A program made the position numbers and the translations under genes. A stretch of 64,000 bases of DNA, taken from contig DASZWQ010000181.1 of assembly GCA_035546535.1 (NCBI GenBank), forward strand, positions 1-64,000. Reading direction: 5' to 3'. A model generated the notes under the pieces. That model had not been told where the DNA came from and searched no databases. It saw only the letters and a program-made list of their open reading frames with translations. Of this stretch, positions 33,026-41,970 are shown in pieces. This DNA comes from Pirellulales bacterium (lineage in GTDB: Bacteria > Planctomycetota > Planctomycetia > Pirellulales > JACPPG01). Position 1 is the stretch's first letter. Each line of letters opens with the position of its first letter.

Positions 33026-34777
33026 GTGCCTTCGCTGTTCGTTTTTCGAGGCAACGACCAGGGGATGCGCTTCGAGCTGTCTTCCGACACTCTCGGCATC
33101 GGCCGCGATACGGCCAATGACGTCCAGATTCACGATACCGAAGTTTCGCGCCGCCACGCCGAGCTACGCCGCAGCGGCCTCGGCTACCTGCTGGTGGATC
33201 TGGGCAGTTCGAACGGCACTTACGTCAACGGCGTACGCATTACGACCCATTCCTTGGCCAGCGGCGACCAGGTCCAGGTCGGCAGCAGTCAGTTGCTGTA
33301 CACGGCGATTCCCAGCGGCGCCGAAAGCGATATCGCCCAGAAAATCGACATCATCGCCCGGCAGCAGGCCGACGACCGCTCGCGCATCGTTCGCTCGATG
33401 AGTCACGAGGCGGGCAGCCACCTCTACGACCCGGAATCGGACATTCCGGCCAACATGCGGCTGGCTCACGGCGGTAACCACTTGCAGGTGATGTACCGCA
33501 CGGCCCTGGCCGTGAGTCATACGCTCGATATCGACCAGTTGCTCGATCGGATCATGCGGCTGATTTTCGATTGGGTCGAGGCGGACCGTGGCTGCATGAT
33601 GCTCGTCGACCCGGCCAGCAAAGAGCTCATCCCGCGCGTGCGCCACAACCGCAAGGGGCGCGGCGGCAACGACCGCATCGCGATCAGCCAGACGATCCTC
33701 GATTACTGCATGCAGCGCAGCGAGGGCGTGCTCACCAGCGACGCCCGCGAAGACGACCGCTGGAACCCCGCGGCCAGCATCGTGCGAGCCGGCGTGCGCG
33801 AGGCGATTTGCGTTCCGATGGCCGGCCGCTATGGCATCGTCGGCGTCATCTATATCGACACCATGTCGAGCCCGCAGCAGCTCAGCCTGCGTTCCGGGGC
33901 CAACAAGTTCAACGACGACCACTTGAAGTTGATGATCGCCATCGCGCATCAGGCGGCGCTGGCCGTCGAGGACACGCAATATTATTCGGCGATGGTGCAG
34001 GCCGAGCGGCTGGCGGCCGTCGGGCAGACCGTGGCCGCGCTGTCGCACGACATCAAGAACATTCTGCAAGGCATTCGCGCCGCCAGCTTCCTGATCAAAG
34101 ATGGACTGGCGCGGACCGATGAAAACATGGTCCGCAAAGGGTGGGAGTTCGTCGAACGCAACCAGGAGAAGATCTCGAACCTGGTGATGGACATGCTCAC
34201 GTTCAGCAAGGAACGCGAGCCGGACCTGGTACCCGGCGACTTGAACCAGGTGGTGGCCGACGTGGCCGAGTTGGTCAAAGCCCGGGCGAGCGAAAAAGGT
34301 GTGGAACTACTATGGCAGCCGGCCGACGAGCTGCCCACGTTGACGTTCGATCCTGACGGCATTCACCGTGCCGTTTTGAATGTCGCGACCAACGCCGTCG
34401 ACGCCTGCGCCGCGGCGGCCAGCGACGAGGAGGACGAATCAGCCGACGCGAAAGCGCGGCCACCGGGTCGCGTGGTGATTTCCACCTCTTTCGACATGGC
34501 CGAAAGCGTGGCCCGCATCACCGTCGAGGACAACGGTACTGGCATACCGCCCGAAGAGCTGAAGAATATTTTCTCACTCTTTGTGTCGCACAAGGGGAGC
34601 CGTGGCACCGGCCTGGGCCTGTCGGTCAGTGAGAAAATCGTGAAGGAACACGGCGGCCGGATCACGGTCGAAAGCGAGGTGGGCGCCGGCAGCCGTTTCA
34701 CGCTGGAATTGCCAGCGCTATTGCCCGATGTTCCGCGGCCCACGGCGGAACTGCAGATACCGCCACCGGCGAAGTGA
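33026..34777 (+). CDS. FHA-GAF-histidine kinase hybrid sensor
   Basis: The 583-residue protein has an unusual order. An FHA phosphopeptide-binding domain is at about residues 5-95 (GIGRD, SRRHAELR, SNGTYVNG). A GAF domain is at about 150-310 (VEADRGCMMLVDP, ICVPMAGRYGIVGVIYID). The HisKA region has His341 in LSHDIKN, and the HATPase domain has N-box NVATNAVDAC (452), DNGTGI (502) and GTGLGL (near 527). All ATP-binding motifs are intact. There is no membrane segment, so it is cytoplasmic. The GTG at 33026 follows GGAG at seven bases and places the FHA domain at the N-terminus; a GTG at 32912 would add 38 residues. FHA suggests that a Ser/Thr kinase signal feeds into a two-component pathway. 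Confidence 0.92.
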   Translation: MPSLFVFRGNDQGMRFELSSDTLGIGRDTANDVQIHDTEVSRRHAELRRSGLGYLLVDLGSSNGTYVNGVRITTHSLASGDQVQVGSSQLLYTAIPSGAESDIAQKIDIIARQQADDRSRIVRSMSHEAGSHLYDPESDIPANMRLAHGGNHLQVMYRTALAVSHTLDIDQLLDRIMRLIFDWVEADRGCMMLVDPASKELIPRVRHNRKGRGGNDRIAISQTILDYCMQRSEGVLTSDAREDDRWNPAASIVRAGVREAICVPMAGRYGIVGVIYIDTMSSPQQLSLRSGANKFNDDHLKLMIAIAHQAALAVEDTQYYSAMVQAERLAAVGQTVAALSHDIKNILQGIRAASFLIKDGLARTDENMVRKGWEFVERNQEKISNLVMDMLTFSKEREPDLVPGDLNQVVADVAELVKARASEKGVELLWQPADELPTLTFDPDGIHRAVLNVATNAVDACAAAASDEEDESADAKARPPGRVVISTSFDMAESVARITVEDNGTGIPPEELKNIFSLFVSHKGSRGTGLGLSVSEKIVKEHGGRITVESEVGAGSRFTLELPALLPDVPRPTAELQIPPPAK

Positions 34778-34845
34778 CGCGACTGGCGGCGCTGCGTTTC
34801 GCTTACGGTAAACCCGGCGCGACATCCGGCCCGAAAGGTGCCAAC

Positions 34846-35223
34846 ATGCGGTTTCCCTGGTTTCGTCGAAAGGAAGTGGCCCGGCTACCCGAGAAGTTTC
34901 GGGCGGAGCAGCTTCATTTTCTTGGCGAGCACGACGGTGCGCCCGAACGTGAGCTCAAAGATAAATTGATCCAGCTCTTCGAACGACGAAAGGACATCCA
35001 ACGAGCTTATCTTGCCATAACACAATATGAGGACATCGAGAGCATTAACGTGGCACTCTGCATTCGAGCGAAATGGGGGCGACACCCGCTATTGCGTGAG
35101 ATCGGTCAAGTATTTTCGTCCATCTTCAACGCCGAGGAACATCTTGACATCTTGTATCTGACGGAAGAGCAGGAAGAACGGCTTAGTAGGGTATGTCGGC
35201 CATTCTGGAACGCATGGCCGTAA
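34846..35223 (+). CDS. SseB-C-like protein of unknown role
   Basis: The 125-residue protein has a C-terminal pattern (HLDILYLTEEQEERLSRVCRPFW) that resembles the C-terminal domain of enhanced serine sensitivity protein SseB. The first half is charged and helical (FRAEQLHFLGEHDGAPERELKDKLIQLFERR). The ATG at 34846 follows GAAAGG at about seven bases; a GTG at 34774 that overlaps the kinase stop is less supported. It sits 68 bases after the sensor kinase on the same strand. The cellular role of SseB-like proteins is poorly known, so I give no function. Confidence 0.6.
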   Translation: MRFPWFRRKEVARLPEKFRAEQLHFLGEHDGAPERELKDKLIQLFERRKDIQRAYLAITQYEDIESINVALCIRAKWGRHPLLREIGQVFSSIFNAEEHLDILYLTEEQEERLSRVCRPFWNAWP

Positions 35224-35310
35224 TTGGGCGAGGTTGCGGTTCGCGGTAAGCGGCGGATTTTGGTAGACGAGGCGAAACCGGTCCATCGGGTTGCAGGGTA
35301 TAATTGCCAC

Positions 35311-35640
35311 ATGGCATATGTCGAGCGGCAACATATCGAGATTTCCCCTGGGACTTGTGGCGGCAAGCCGCGCATCGCGGGCCACCGTGTGCGCGTGCAA
35401 GACGTCGTGATCTGGACCGAGCAAGGCCGATCAGCCGAAGAGATCGTCGCCCATATTCCGTCGATCAAAATCGCCGACGTGTATGCGGCTCTAGCCTTCT
35501 ACCACGACCACCGCGAGCAGATCGACGCGGACATTCGTGAAGAGATCAACGTCGCCGTGCGATTGAAGTCGGAGACGCGGTCAAGCACTCTTGACCGGCT
35601 GCGGGGAGGCGATGCCGACACCGATCTCCTTTCATCTTGA
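35311..35640 (+). CDS. DUF433 protein, antitoxin-like
   Basis: The 109-residue protein carries the DUF433 pattern: IEISPGTCGGKPRIAGHRVRVQDVVIW with the conserved GKPRIxGxR core, then a winged-helix-like helix pair (GRSAEEIVAHIPSIKIADVYAALAFYHDHREQID). DUF433 proteins are commonly encoded before PIN-like DUF5615 proteins, in pairs treated as putative toxin-antitoxin modules. The ATG at 35311 gives a normal N-terminus; the longer frame lacks support. Its 3' end overlaps the next gene by 29 bases, which suggests coupled translation. Confidence 0.85.
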   Translation: MAYVERQHIEISPGTCGGKPRIAGHRVRVQDVVIWTEQGRSAEEIVAHIPSIKIADVYAALAFYHDHREQIDADIREEINVAVRLKSETRSSTLDRLRGGDADTDLLSS

Positions 35641-35947
35641 TGAGAACGTTACGACGATCGTTGCCGCCGCGCTACGGAGGCGAGGGATCGATGTCACGAC
35701 TACCGCCGAAGCCGGCTTACTTGCGGCATCGGATGCAGAGCAACTCGCATACGCTCTGCTCGCAAAGCGCGTGCTCATCACGCGCGATGACGATTTTCTG
35801 GTTCTTGCAGCATCAGGAACTCCACACGCCGGGTTGATCTATTGGTCGCCACACCACGAGCGACTCGGCGAGGTCGTGAATCTGCTAACACTGCTCTGGC
35901 GCTTGGAGTCAGCCGAGGAAATGTTCGCGCGAATCGAGTTTCTGTAA
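35612..35947 (+). CDS. DUF5615 PIN-like protein (Mut7-C-like), putative toxin
   Basis: The 111-residue protein matches the DUF5615 PIN-like group. It has an N-terminal FHLDENV with Asp10, a middle AEAGLLAASDAEQLAYAL, and a strand VLITRDDDFLVL with an acidic cluster Asp59-61 of the kind that binds metal in PIN nucleases. The ATG at 35612 lies inside the 3' end of the DUF433 gene. Together they form a toxin-antitoxin-like pair, with a predicted RNase as toxin. Activity has not been shown for this pair, and DUF433-DUF5615 pairs may have other roles. Confidence 0.85.
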   Translation: MPTPISFHLDENVTTIVAAALRRRGIDVTTTAEAGLLAASDAEQLAYALLAKRVLITRDDDFLVLAASGTPHAGLIYWSPHHERLGEVVNLLTLLWRLESAEEMFARIEFL

Positions 35948-35977
35948 CTGCAATCAATCATTCCGCACGCCCGCGAT

Positions 35978-36670
35978 TTAACCGAACGAGCTTTGCCCAC
36001 GTCCGCCCCTGCCCGCATCGACGCCTACGAATGGGTTTTCGATCTTCTCTTCACCGACCGTTGTTGCCGGGCCGTGCCCCGGAAAGACAATCGTGTCGTC
36101 GGGCAACGTGAAGAGATGCTGGTGAATCCCCCGGGCCAGCGCCTCGAAGCTGCCGCCGGGAAAATCGGTTCGCCCGATGCTGCCGGCGAACAGCACATCG
36201 CCACCGAAGACCATAATGGGCCGGAGCGCCCGCGCGATGAACACCATGTGCCCTGACGAATGGCCAGGAATCGTACGGGCTTCAAAGTCGAATCCGGCCA
36301 CCGAGTACGTCTGACCCTCATCGAGCAAAATGTCCGCCGGTGGGGTAACCAAAGGCGCGCCGAAACTGGCCGACAGGTTCAAGTCAGCGTTCGTCAGTTT
36401 CGGTGCCTCTTCGCGCCCGATCACGATGGGGACCTCGGGCCAGCGCTCTTTCATCGCCACGTTCCCGACGATATGGTCCGCGTGGCCGTGGGTAATCAAA
36501 AAGGCCGCTGGCACCCGTCGTTGCTCTTGGATGTAGGCGAAGATCTTCTCCGGCTCGAAGCCCGGGTCGACCACAACGCAGTCGTTGCGCCCTTCAAAAT
36601 GCGCGATGTACGAGTTTTCGGCGAAAGGTGCGGAAACGATTGTCGCGATAGTCGGCTGCGGCGGCTGCAC
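35978..36670 (-). CDS. Metallo-beta-lactamase-fold hydrolase (glyoxalase II-like)
   Basis: The 230-residue protein has the MBL-fold zinc motif THGHADHI (His61, His63, Asp65, His66), then PGHSSGHMVF, a GGDVLFAGSIGRTD Asp-containing loop and FPGHGPATTVG with a further His. The opening APFAENSYIAHFEGRNDCVVVDPG is typical of the glyoxalase II / YcbL-type branch. These enzymes hydrolyse thioesters such as S-lactoylglutathione, though substrate varies widely. GTG at 36670 follows GAGG at a spacing of about nine. It is convergent with the TA-like pair, 30 bases apart. All metal ligands are present. Confidence 0.9.
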   Translation of the reverse strand: MQPPQPTIATIVSAPFAENSYIAHFEGRNDCVVVDPGFEPEKIFAYIQEQRRVPAAFLITHGHADHIVGNVAMKERWPEVPIVIGREEAPKLTNADLNLSASFGAPLVTPPADILLDEGQTYSVAGFDFEARTIPGHSSGHMVFIARALRPIMVFGGDVLFAGSIGRTDFPGGSFEALARGIHQHLFTLPDDTIVFPGHGPATTVGEEKIENPFVGVDAGRGGRGQSSFG

Positions 36671-37061
36671 TCGGTATTCCTCGAACGTGGTTAATCGTAT
36701 AGTCTGCCCAGGCAGCAGGCGCTTTGGGGGCGACGACTGCTAGCACCGCGTAGCCCAGACGATCGTGTCGACCGGCTCAGGCATTGTAAATTCCGCACCA
36801 GCGATTGGCGATAACTACCCATGACAGCATCCCCGCATCGCCCGCCGCTTGCTGCGCACGAATTTCGAGAATCTGCCGACAGGCAGTGACCTTAGGCAAA
36901 AGCTCGACTGATCGCGATCCGTTCAGGCGGCGCGCCGGCACGGCACTTGCTCGCGAACGTCTGGGCTTTGCAGGGGCGTGATGCACGGGGGCGCACGGAA
37001 CAAAAACATACTGGCGCGGCGCCGCAGCAATCCGCTACCGCGACCGAAAGGAGTCGGTTTG
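36671..37061. other. Divergent intergenic region, no gene seen
   Basis: This 391-base gap separates the MBL-fold hydrolase (leftward) from the DUF1571 gene (rightward). I find no credible gene, terminator or repeat. It must contain both promoters. Confidence 0.4.
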
Positions 37062-38534
37062 ATGGCCTTCAGGAAGAATGGCTGGAAGTCGTGGGCGGCC
37101 GGCATCGTCACCGCCCTGGCCGCCCGCTCCGCCGACGCACAGGTCTATAGTCAGCAGGCGCCTTCCGCGCCGCCTGGCAATCAGCAGCCGGCAGCGACCT
37201 ACCCCCAATATCCCAATCAGCAGTCGCCGGTGCAGTATCAAGCGCCGCAGAACGCAGCGCTACAGAATTCTGGGCCGCGTTACCAGCCGCCGCCGTCCAC
37301 GCGCTTCCAAAGCCCGCAATACCCGGCCCCCGCGGCGACGCGCTTTCAGAGTCCGCAAGGCCAGCAGTATGGCGCGGCCACCCAGGCCCCCGCCAACATG
37401 AACGCGCAAGCGCAATTCCAGGTGCCGGCCGGTTCGCCGCAGTATTCCGGCCAGCCGTACGGCAACCAGCCTTACGCGAATCAGGCGCCGGCCAATCCGC
37501 AGTACCAAGCGCAACCGAACGCCTATGGCGCTCAGCCGGGCCGCCAACAGTTCGGTGCCACGTCAGCAGCGCCGAGCCGATTCGATAACTCGCGCATGCC
37601 GCAAGCGCCGGGCGTGGCTTCCTATCCTGAAGCTAACCGTGCCCCGGCGGGTGTGCGTGGCGGAGTGCGTCCGGCGCAATTCGAACAACCGATCGACGCC
37701 GGGCAGCCCGCGGCTGCGCCGGCCGAGCAAACGCCCGCGGCGAATGATCCTCCCGGCTTCCGGGCCACTGAAGTTTCGACGGCGTCGTCGCTGCCGAATA
37801 CGGTTCCGTCGGCAGCCGCTGGCGAGCAGACTCCGCAAGAGCATCCGCTGATGCCCGCCTTGCGTTGGGCCAAGCAGGGGCTCGCGGATTTCAGCAAAAT
37901 CCAGGACTATTCCTGCACGCTGGTGAAGCGCGAGCGCATTGACGGCACGCTGGGCGAGCACGAGTACATTTTCGTCAAGGTGCGGCACCAGCCGTTCAGC
38001 GTGTACACGTACTTCCTCGGCCCCGCCCGCGTCAAAGGGCAAGAGGCCATTTTCGTCGACGGCGCCAACGACGGTAGTCTGCTCGCACATGGCAACGGCA
38101 TCAAGCATCGCTTGATCGGCACTGTGTCGCTCAAGCCCACCAGTGCGCTGGCGATGAGCGGCAACCGCTATCCGATCACCGAAATGGGCATGCGTCGGTT
38201 GCTGGAACGCTTGCTGGAAATTGGCTCGAACGACGTGAAGTACGGTGAATGCACGGTCAACTGGATCCAAGGCGCGAAGGTCAACAACCGGACTTGCACT
38301 TGCATCCAGGTCGAGCATCCCCATCCGCGCCGAAATTTCCTGTTCCACCTGGCGCGAATCTACGTCGACGACGAAATGCAATTGCCGATCCGCTATGAGG
38401 CCTACGATTGGCCGTCGGGCCCGTCGAACCAGCCGCAGCTGAACGAGGAGTACACGTTCCTCAACGTGAAGGTGAACAACGGCTTCACCGACGCCGACTT
38501 CAGCACCGAGAACCCGAGCTACGGGTTTAAATAG
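37062..38534 (+). CDS. Secreted DUF1571 protein with a long low-complexity N-terminus
   Basis: The 490-residue protein has a signal segment at its start (SWAAGIVTALAARSADAQ). A low-complexity region of about 220 residues rich in Gln, Pro, Ala, Tyr and Asn follows (repeats such as NQPYANQAPANPQYQ), then a C-terminal DUF1571 domain at about 285-485. That domain begins WAKQGLADFSKIQDYSCTLVKRERIDG and includes EYIFVKVRHQPFSVYTYFLG and PHPRRNFLFHLARIYVDDEMQLP. DUF1571 is found mainly in planctomycetes and has no known function; related folds resemble lipoprotein-localisation factors. ATG at 37062 has AAAGGAG upstream, an excellent ribosome site; the longer frame is not supported. It is probably periplasmic. 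Confidence 0.85.
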   Translation: MAFRKNGWKSWAAGIVTALAARSADAQVYSQQAPSAPPGNQQPAATYPQYPNQQSPVQYQAPQNAALQNSGPRYQPPPSTRFQSPQYPAPAATRFQSPQGQQYGAATQAPANMNAQAQFQVPAGSPQYSGQPYGNQPYANQAPANPQYQAQPNAYGAQPGRQQFGATSAAPSRFDNSRMPQAPGVASYPEANRAPAGVRGGVRPAQFEQPIDAGQPAAAPAEQTPAANDPPGFRATEVSTASSLPNTVPSAAAGEQTPQEHPLMPALRWAKQGLADFSKIQDYSCTLVKRERIDGTLGEHEYIFVKVRHQPFSVYTYFLGPARVKGQEAIFVDGANDGSLLAHGNGIKHRLIGTVSLKPTSALAMSGNRYPITEMGMRRLLERLLEIGSNDVKYGECTVNWIQGAKVNNRTCTCIQVEHPHPRRNFLFHLARIYVDDEMQLPIRYEAYDWPSGPSNQPQLNEEYTFLNVKVNNGFTDADFSTENPSYGFK

Positions 38535-38776
38535 TCGGCCGGCCCTTCGACAGCGTAAGGACCCCACCGGCAGATCGCCTGTCGATCGTCAACGCGCAGG
38601 ACCTGCCCCCGTGTCGTCGAACTGGCTGGGCACGTCACTTGGACATGGCATGGTCGGCGGCACCCAGCACGCCCCCGTGCCTGAGCCTTTCGCGCTGGTC
38701 CTCGCGGTGCTCGGTGGATTGGCCTGTTTATCGAGGCGCTGGCGGAAGTGAAGACGCTTCGCGATGTGCCTGGCTC

Positions 38777-40108
38777 TCACCGCGCTTTGGTGATTTGTTT
38801 TCGCCACGTCTGCTGCCAGGCGAGAAACATCATCGCTGCAAGAGCCAGCAAAGCCGTGGCCGGTTCGGGCACAGCCGCCGCATTGGAAGCGGCCGCGGAT
38901 TTCAACCAGTTCGAGGACATGAGGGCCAGGTCCTGGGTATTCACGATGCCATCGCCGTTGGCGTCGCCCGTTACGCCGATGCCTGTTTGTAGCCAATTGC
39001 TCGAAGCGAAAGCGATGTCCTGACTGTTTACGATGCCATCCAGATTCACATCGCCCGTCGCGAACGAAGGGAGCGTCGCCAGGAATGCTTCATAATGCCC
39101 GGCCGGATCCAGTCCGTAACCAGCGATTTCGCGACCATCGCCCGAAACCCCGTTCCCGGCGAGCAGCGTCCAGCCGGTCAGGCCTGTGGCGCCGTTGGCA
39201 GACAGGACCGATTTGAGGTTCAGCATTCCGCTGGCTTGCGTCCATACAAAGGCGGTCCCCGAGCTGCCGACGATCATGGAACCATCAAGAGACATGCCGC
39301 CCACCTGACTGGAACTCGCCCCCGGCAAAAATCCCAAGCTCACTGAGCCGGTTTTGCTTGTCCAGCGAAAGGCTTCGAGGAACGTAGCCGCGGGCGCGCC
39401 CAGGAATAAGCCGCTGCCGGCAACGATGGTGTCGTTGTTTGTCACCGCGGTTCCGTATGTGAGCGTGGCGCCCGGCAACGAGGGGAGGCCGACCATGCCG
39501 CCGGCCTTCGTCCATAGAAACGGCTGAGTGCCGGATGCACCCACAACGGTAGCGCCGTCGGCCGAGATTCCCAGCGCGCGGCTGTCGATCGCCGCGGGAA
39601 GTTTTCCGAGATCCGTGATGCCCGCACTGCTCGTCCACAGGAATGCCTCGTTATTGCCGGCGACAGACATAATGCCCGCGGCCGCTGAACCGGCTGACGA
39701 GACATCGCGCACCGAAGGACGACTGGCACCCGCCGGAGCACTCAGAAACGATGGACCTTGGGTCGCAGACCACAGGTAGCCGTTCAACGTGAGGGAATCG
39801 CTTGATTGCTCGTCGCCGCCAATCACCGAGCCGTTGCCCGAGACCCCGTAGGGAGTCGCGTTGTCGCCTGCGGTGACGTTCGGCAGCGCGACGAGCCCCG
39901 TGGCTGCCGTCCATCGCCAGCCGCCGCCGCCTCCGCTGTTGCTGCTCGAATATCCCACGACGGTCGAGCCGTCCGAGGAGATGTCGTTGGCAATGCTCCC
40001 CTGGTAGCCGGAAAGAATCCCCAATGGCGTGAATGTGGCCGCGGCGCACACCCGCGAAACCAGCGCAATGCTCAGCAGACCGACCAATGCGCGAATGCAC
40101 TTCGCCAT
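38777..40108 (-). CDS. PEP-CTERM surface protein with HAF-type repeats and dockerin-like repeats
   Basis: The 443-residue protein has a signal peptide. About six beta-propeller-like repeats of the extracellular HAF type follow, each built around a G-x-A-F/L-W-T or F-R-W-T core (NEAFLWTSSAGITDLGKL, TFLEAFRWTSKTGSVSLGFL). Two dockerin-type calcium-binding repeats are GDVNLDGIVNSQDIAFASSNW and GDANGDGIVNTQDLALMSSNW (one residue beyond 20 omitted here where needed), each with Asp and Asn at calcium positions. The C-terminus is a PEP-CTERM signal: VPEP, a hydrophobic helix and a basic tail. ATG at 40108 lies behind a GGGGGC run. It is probably sorted to the cell surface by an exosortase-type system not in this window. 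Confidence 0.88.
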   Translation of the reverse strand: MAKCIRALVGLLSIALVSRVCAAATFTPLGILSGYQGSIANDISSDGSTVVGYSSSNSGGGGGWRWTAATGLVALPNVTAGDNATPYGVSGNGSVIGGDEQSSDSLTLNGYLWSATQGPSFLSAPAGASRPSVRDVSSAGSAAAGIMSVAGNNEAFLWTSSAGITDLGKLPAAIDSRALGISADGATVVGASGTQPFLWTKAGGMVGLPSLPGATLTYGTAVTNNDTIVAGSGLFLGAPAATFLEAFRWTSKTGSVSLGFLPGASSSQVGGMSLDGSMIVGSSGTAFVWTQASGMLNLKSVLSANGATGLTGWTLLAGNGVSGDGREIAGYGLDPAGHYEAFLATLPSFATGDVNLDGIVNSQDIAFASSNWLQTGIGVTGDANGDGIVNTQDLALMSSNWLKSAAASNAAAVPEPATALLALAAMMFLAWQQTWRKQITKAR

Positions 40109-40284
40109 AGCTGCCCCCGAAAGAACAGGTGGTTGACCTGTTGAAATAGCAACTCGTGCCACCTGAGACGCAGGCCCTAACAAGCGCTCGGTGCTGCGCC
40201 ATTGTAACCTGTGGCAAGGCACCTTTGTCAGCCCGGCAAAGGTCTCTTGGGATCAGACGCGTAGAGTGGCCGGAAGCACGACAA

Positions 40285-41907
40285 TTAGCGGGGGAATTGC
40301 GAGCCGGGGCGTGCGGTGACGTTGTCAGGTTGGCTCATTTCCTCGTCGGGCAGCATGAGCTTCGTGCCAGGCGCGACGAAGTTGTAATCGCTGCCGATTT
40401 GTGCCCGATTCAATTCGTAGATCTCCGCCCAGCGCGAGGCTTTGCCCAACTCGTAGCGGGCGATGTCGAAGAGCGTATCGCCGTCCTGCACGACATAGAC
40501 CCGGCCGCCATAGCCTTGCGAGCTGGTGGGCAGGGCGCGCGTACCCGCCGGCGGGGCGGCACGCCGCTTGGGGCACAATTGCGGATAGCGCTGTTCCAAT
40601 TCCTCGACCGGCGGCACGATGATCCGCTCGCCGATCTCGAGTCCGTCGGCATTGGCTCCCGGCTTGCGATTGTGCCGCTGGATGGCTTTGAAGTAACCGC
40701 CCGTGCCATAAACTTTCTGCGAGATCGTCCAGAAGCTGTCGTTCGGCTCGACGGCGTATGTACCGTCGGGCGTGGGGGTATGCGCCGGGTGATGCTGATG
40801 CCGCGAAATATCGTCCTGCGGTGGCGCGAACTCCGCGGCCGGCGCATCGAGATCATTCGTCGCCGGAGGAGGCGCGGCGTGATGGGGCTGGCCGTACTGC
40901 GGTGTGCGCGCGTTCTGCAAATCGCGCTCCAGCGGCGTCGCATAGGGATCTGCCGACGGTGGTACACCACGCGAGTTCAAATGTTGATCGGGCACCGCGT
41001 GCAGCGGCGTGTGCTCCGCCGAAGGGGCCGCACGCGGACCCTCTTCGAGCGAACCTTCGCGCAGATTGTTCCGCGGCGCGTTGGCATATCGATCTTGGGC
41101 TGCGGGGCGCCCGTAGGGAGCGGCTCGGGGCTCGGCCAGGGTAGGCTGTTGCCCCGCGGCAGGCTGAATCAAGCCCGGCTCGCGCACCGATCCTCTTGAT
41201 TCGTTTTCCTCGGCCACCAGAGGCGCGCCGTTCGCGGGCGCGTCGCCGGCCAGGTCGGGTTCCGGCTCCATCTCCGCGGGCGGTTGATCAGCGCCGGCAG
41301 CCGATTGCTCGGCGCCAGCGACCATCATGGCGGGTGCTGCGAACGCTGGCGCCTCGGGTTCAGGGCCTGCTTGCGCGGGCTCGGGTTCGGGAGTCACCTC
41401 GGCTTCGGCCGAAACCTGATCGATCGCGCCGGACGGCGCCTGATCCACGTCGGCAAACGGATTTCCCGGCACGACTTCGGTCGGCTGCTCGGCGATAGCT
41501 CGTGGCTCCGCCATCGTCGACTCGACATTTCCGACAGGCAGCGGCGCGTCGGTCGGAGGCGCTGCCTCGTGGCGTCCGGCGTACTGATCGCCGGACCAAA
41601 GCGGCTTGGTGCTCGAAGTATCTTCCGGGGCCGGAACGGGCGTCTGCGGCGCCGCCTCGACATGAGCCGTTTCCTCGGCCGGGGCGGCCGCGGCTTCCGG
41701 ACCATCGTCTGTCGCGGCCACTTCCTGACGGCCCCATGGCAGGCCGGGCGTTCCCATCTTCACGTACACGGCAACGGCCAGCATCGCCAACAAAAGCCCG
41801 AGCAGCGATAGCCCAAAGCGCACTTCCCGGCCTAGTGCCGAGGCGGCGGCGGGCGAATCGGGCTCGTCGATTAAGTCGGCATCATGCTGCTTGAGATCTT
41901 CCGTCAT
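40285..41907 (-). CDS. Single-pass membrane protein with two C-terminal LysM domains
   Basis: The 540-residue protein has a short acidic cytoplasmic N-terminus, one membrane helix at about residues 31-51 (FGLSLLGLLLAMLAVAVYV), and a low-complexity Glu/Ala/Pro/Asp-rich stretch of about 320 residues. Two LysM-type modules follow at about 385-440 (YAVEPNDSFWTISQKVYG) and 470-530 (YVVQDGDTLFDIARYELG). LysM binds N-acetylglucosamine polymers such as peptidoglycan, so the protein probably bridges the inner membrane and the wall. It lies 63 bases downstream of rsmH on the same strand, the position that ftsL occupies in other bacteria. The long linker is unusual. Function in division is only a guess. 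Confidence 0.85.
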   Translation of the reverse strand: MTEDLKQHDADLIDEPDSPAAASALGREVRFGLSLLGLLLAMLAVAVYVKMGTPGLPWGRQEVAATDDGPEAAAAPAEETAHVEAAPQTPVPAPEDTSSTKPLWSGDQYAGRHEAAPPTDAPLPVGNVESTMAEPRAIAEQPTEVVPGNPFADVDQAPSGAIDQVSAEAEVTPEPEPAQAGPEPEAPAFAAPAMMVAGAEQSAAGADQPPAEMEPEPDLAGDAPANGAPLVAEENESRGSVREPGLIQPAAGQQPTLAEPRAAPYGRPAAQDRYANAPRNNLREGSLEEGPRAAPSAEHTPLHAVPDQHLNSRGVPPSADPYATPLERDLQNARTPQYGQPHHAAPPPATNDLDAPAAEFAPPQDDISRHQHHPAHTPTPDGTYAVEPNDSFWTISQKVYGTGGYFKAIQRHNRKPGANADGLEIGERIIVPPVEELEQRYPQLCPKRRAAPPAGTRALPTSSQGYGGRVYVVQDGDTLFDIARYELGKASRWAEIYELNRAQIGSDYNFVAPGTKLMLPDEEMSQPDNVTARPGSQFPR

Positions 41908-41970
41908 AGTGCCTCGTTCTCCCTAACTTGGCAGGTGACCGGTCGTGCCGGGGACGTAATTTAGTTTGAC

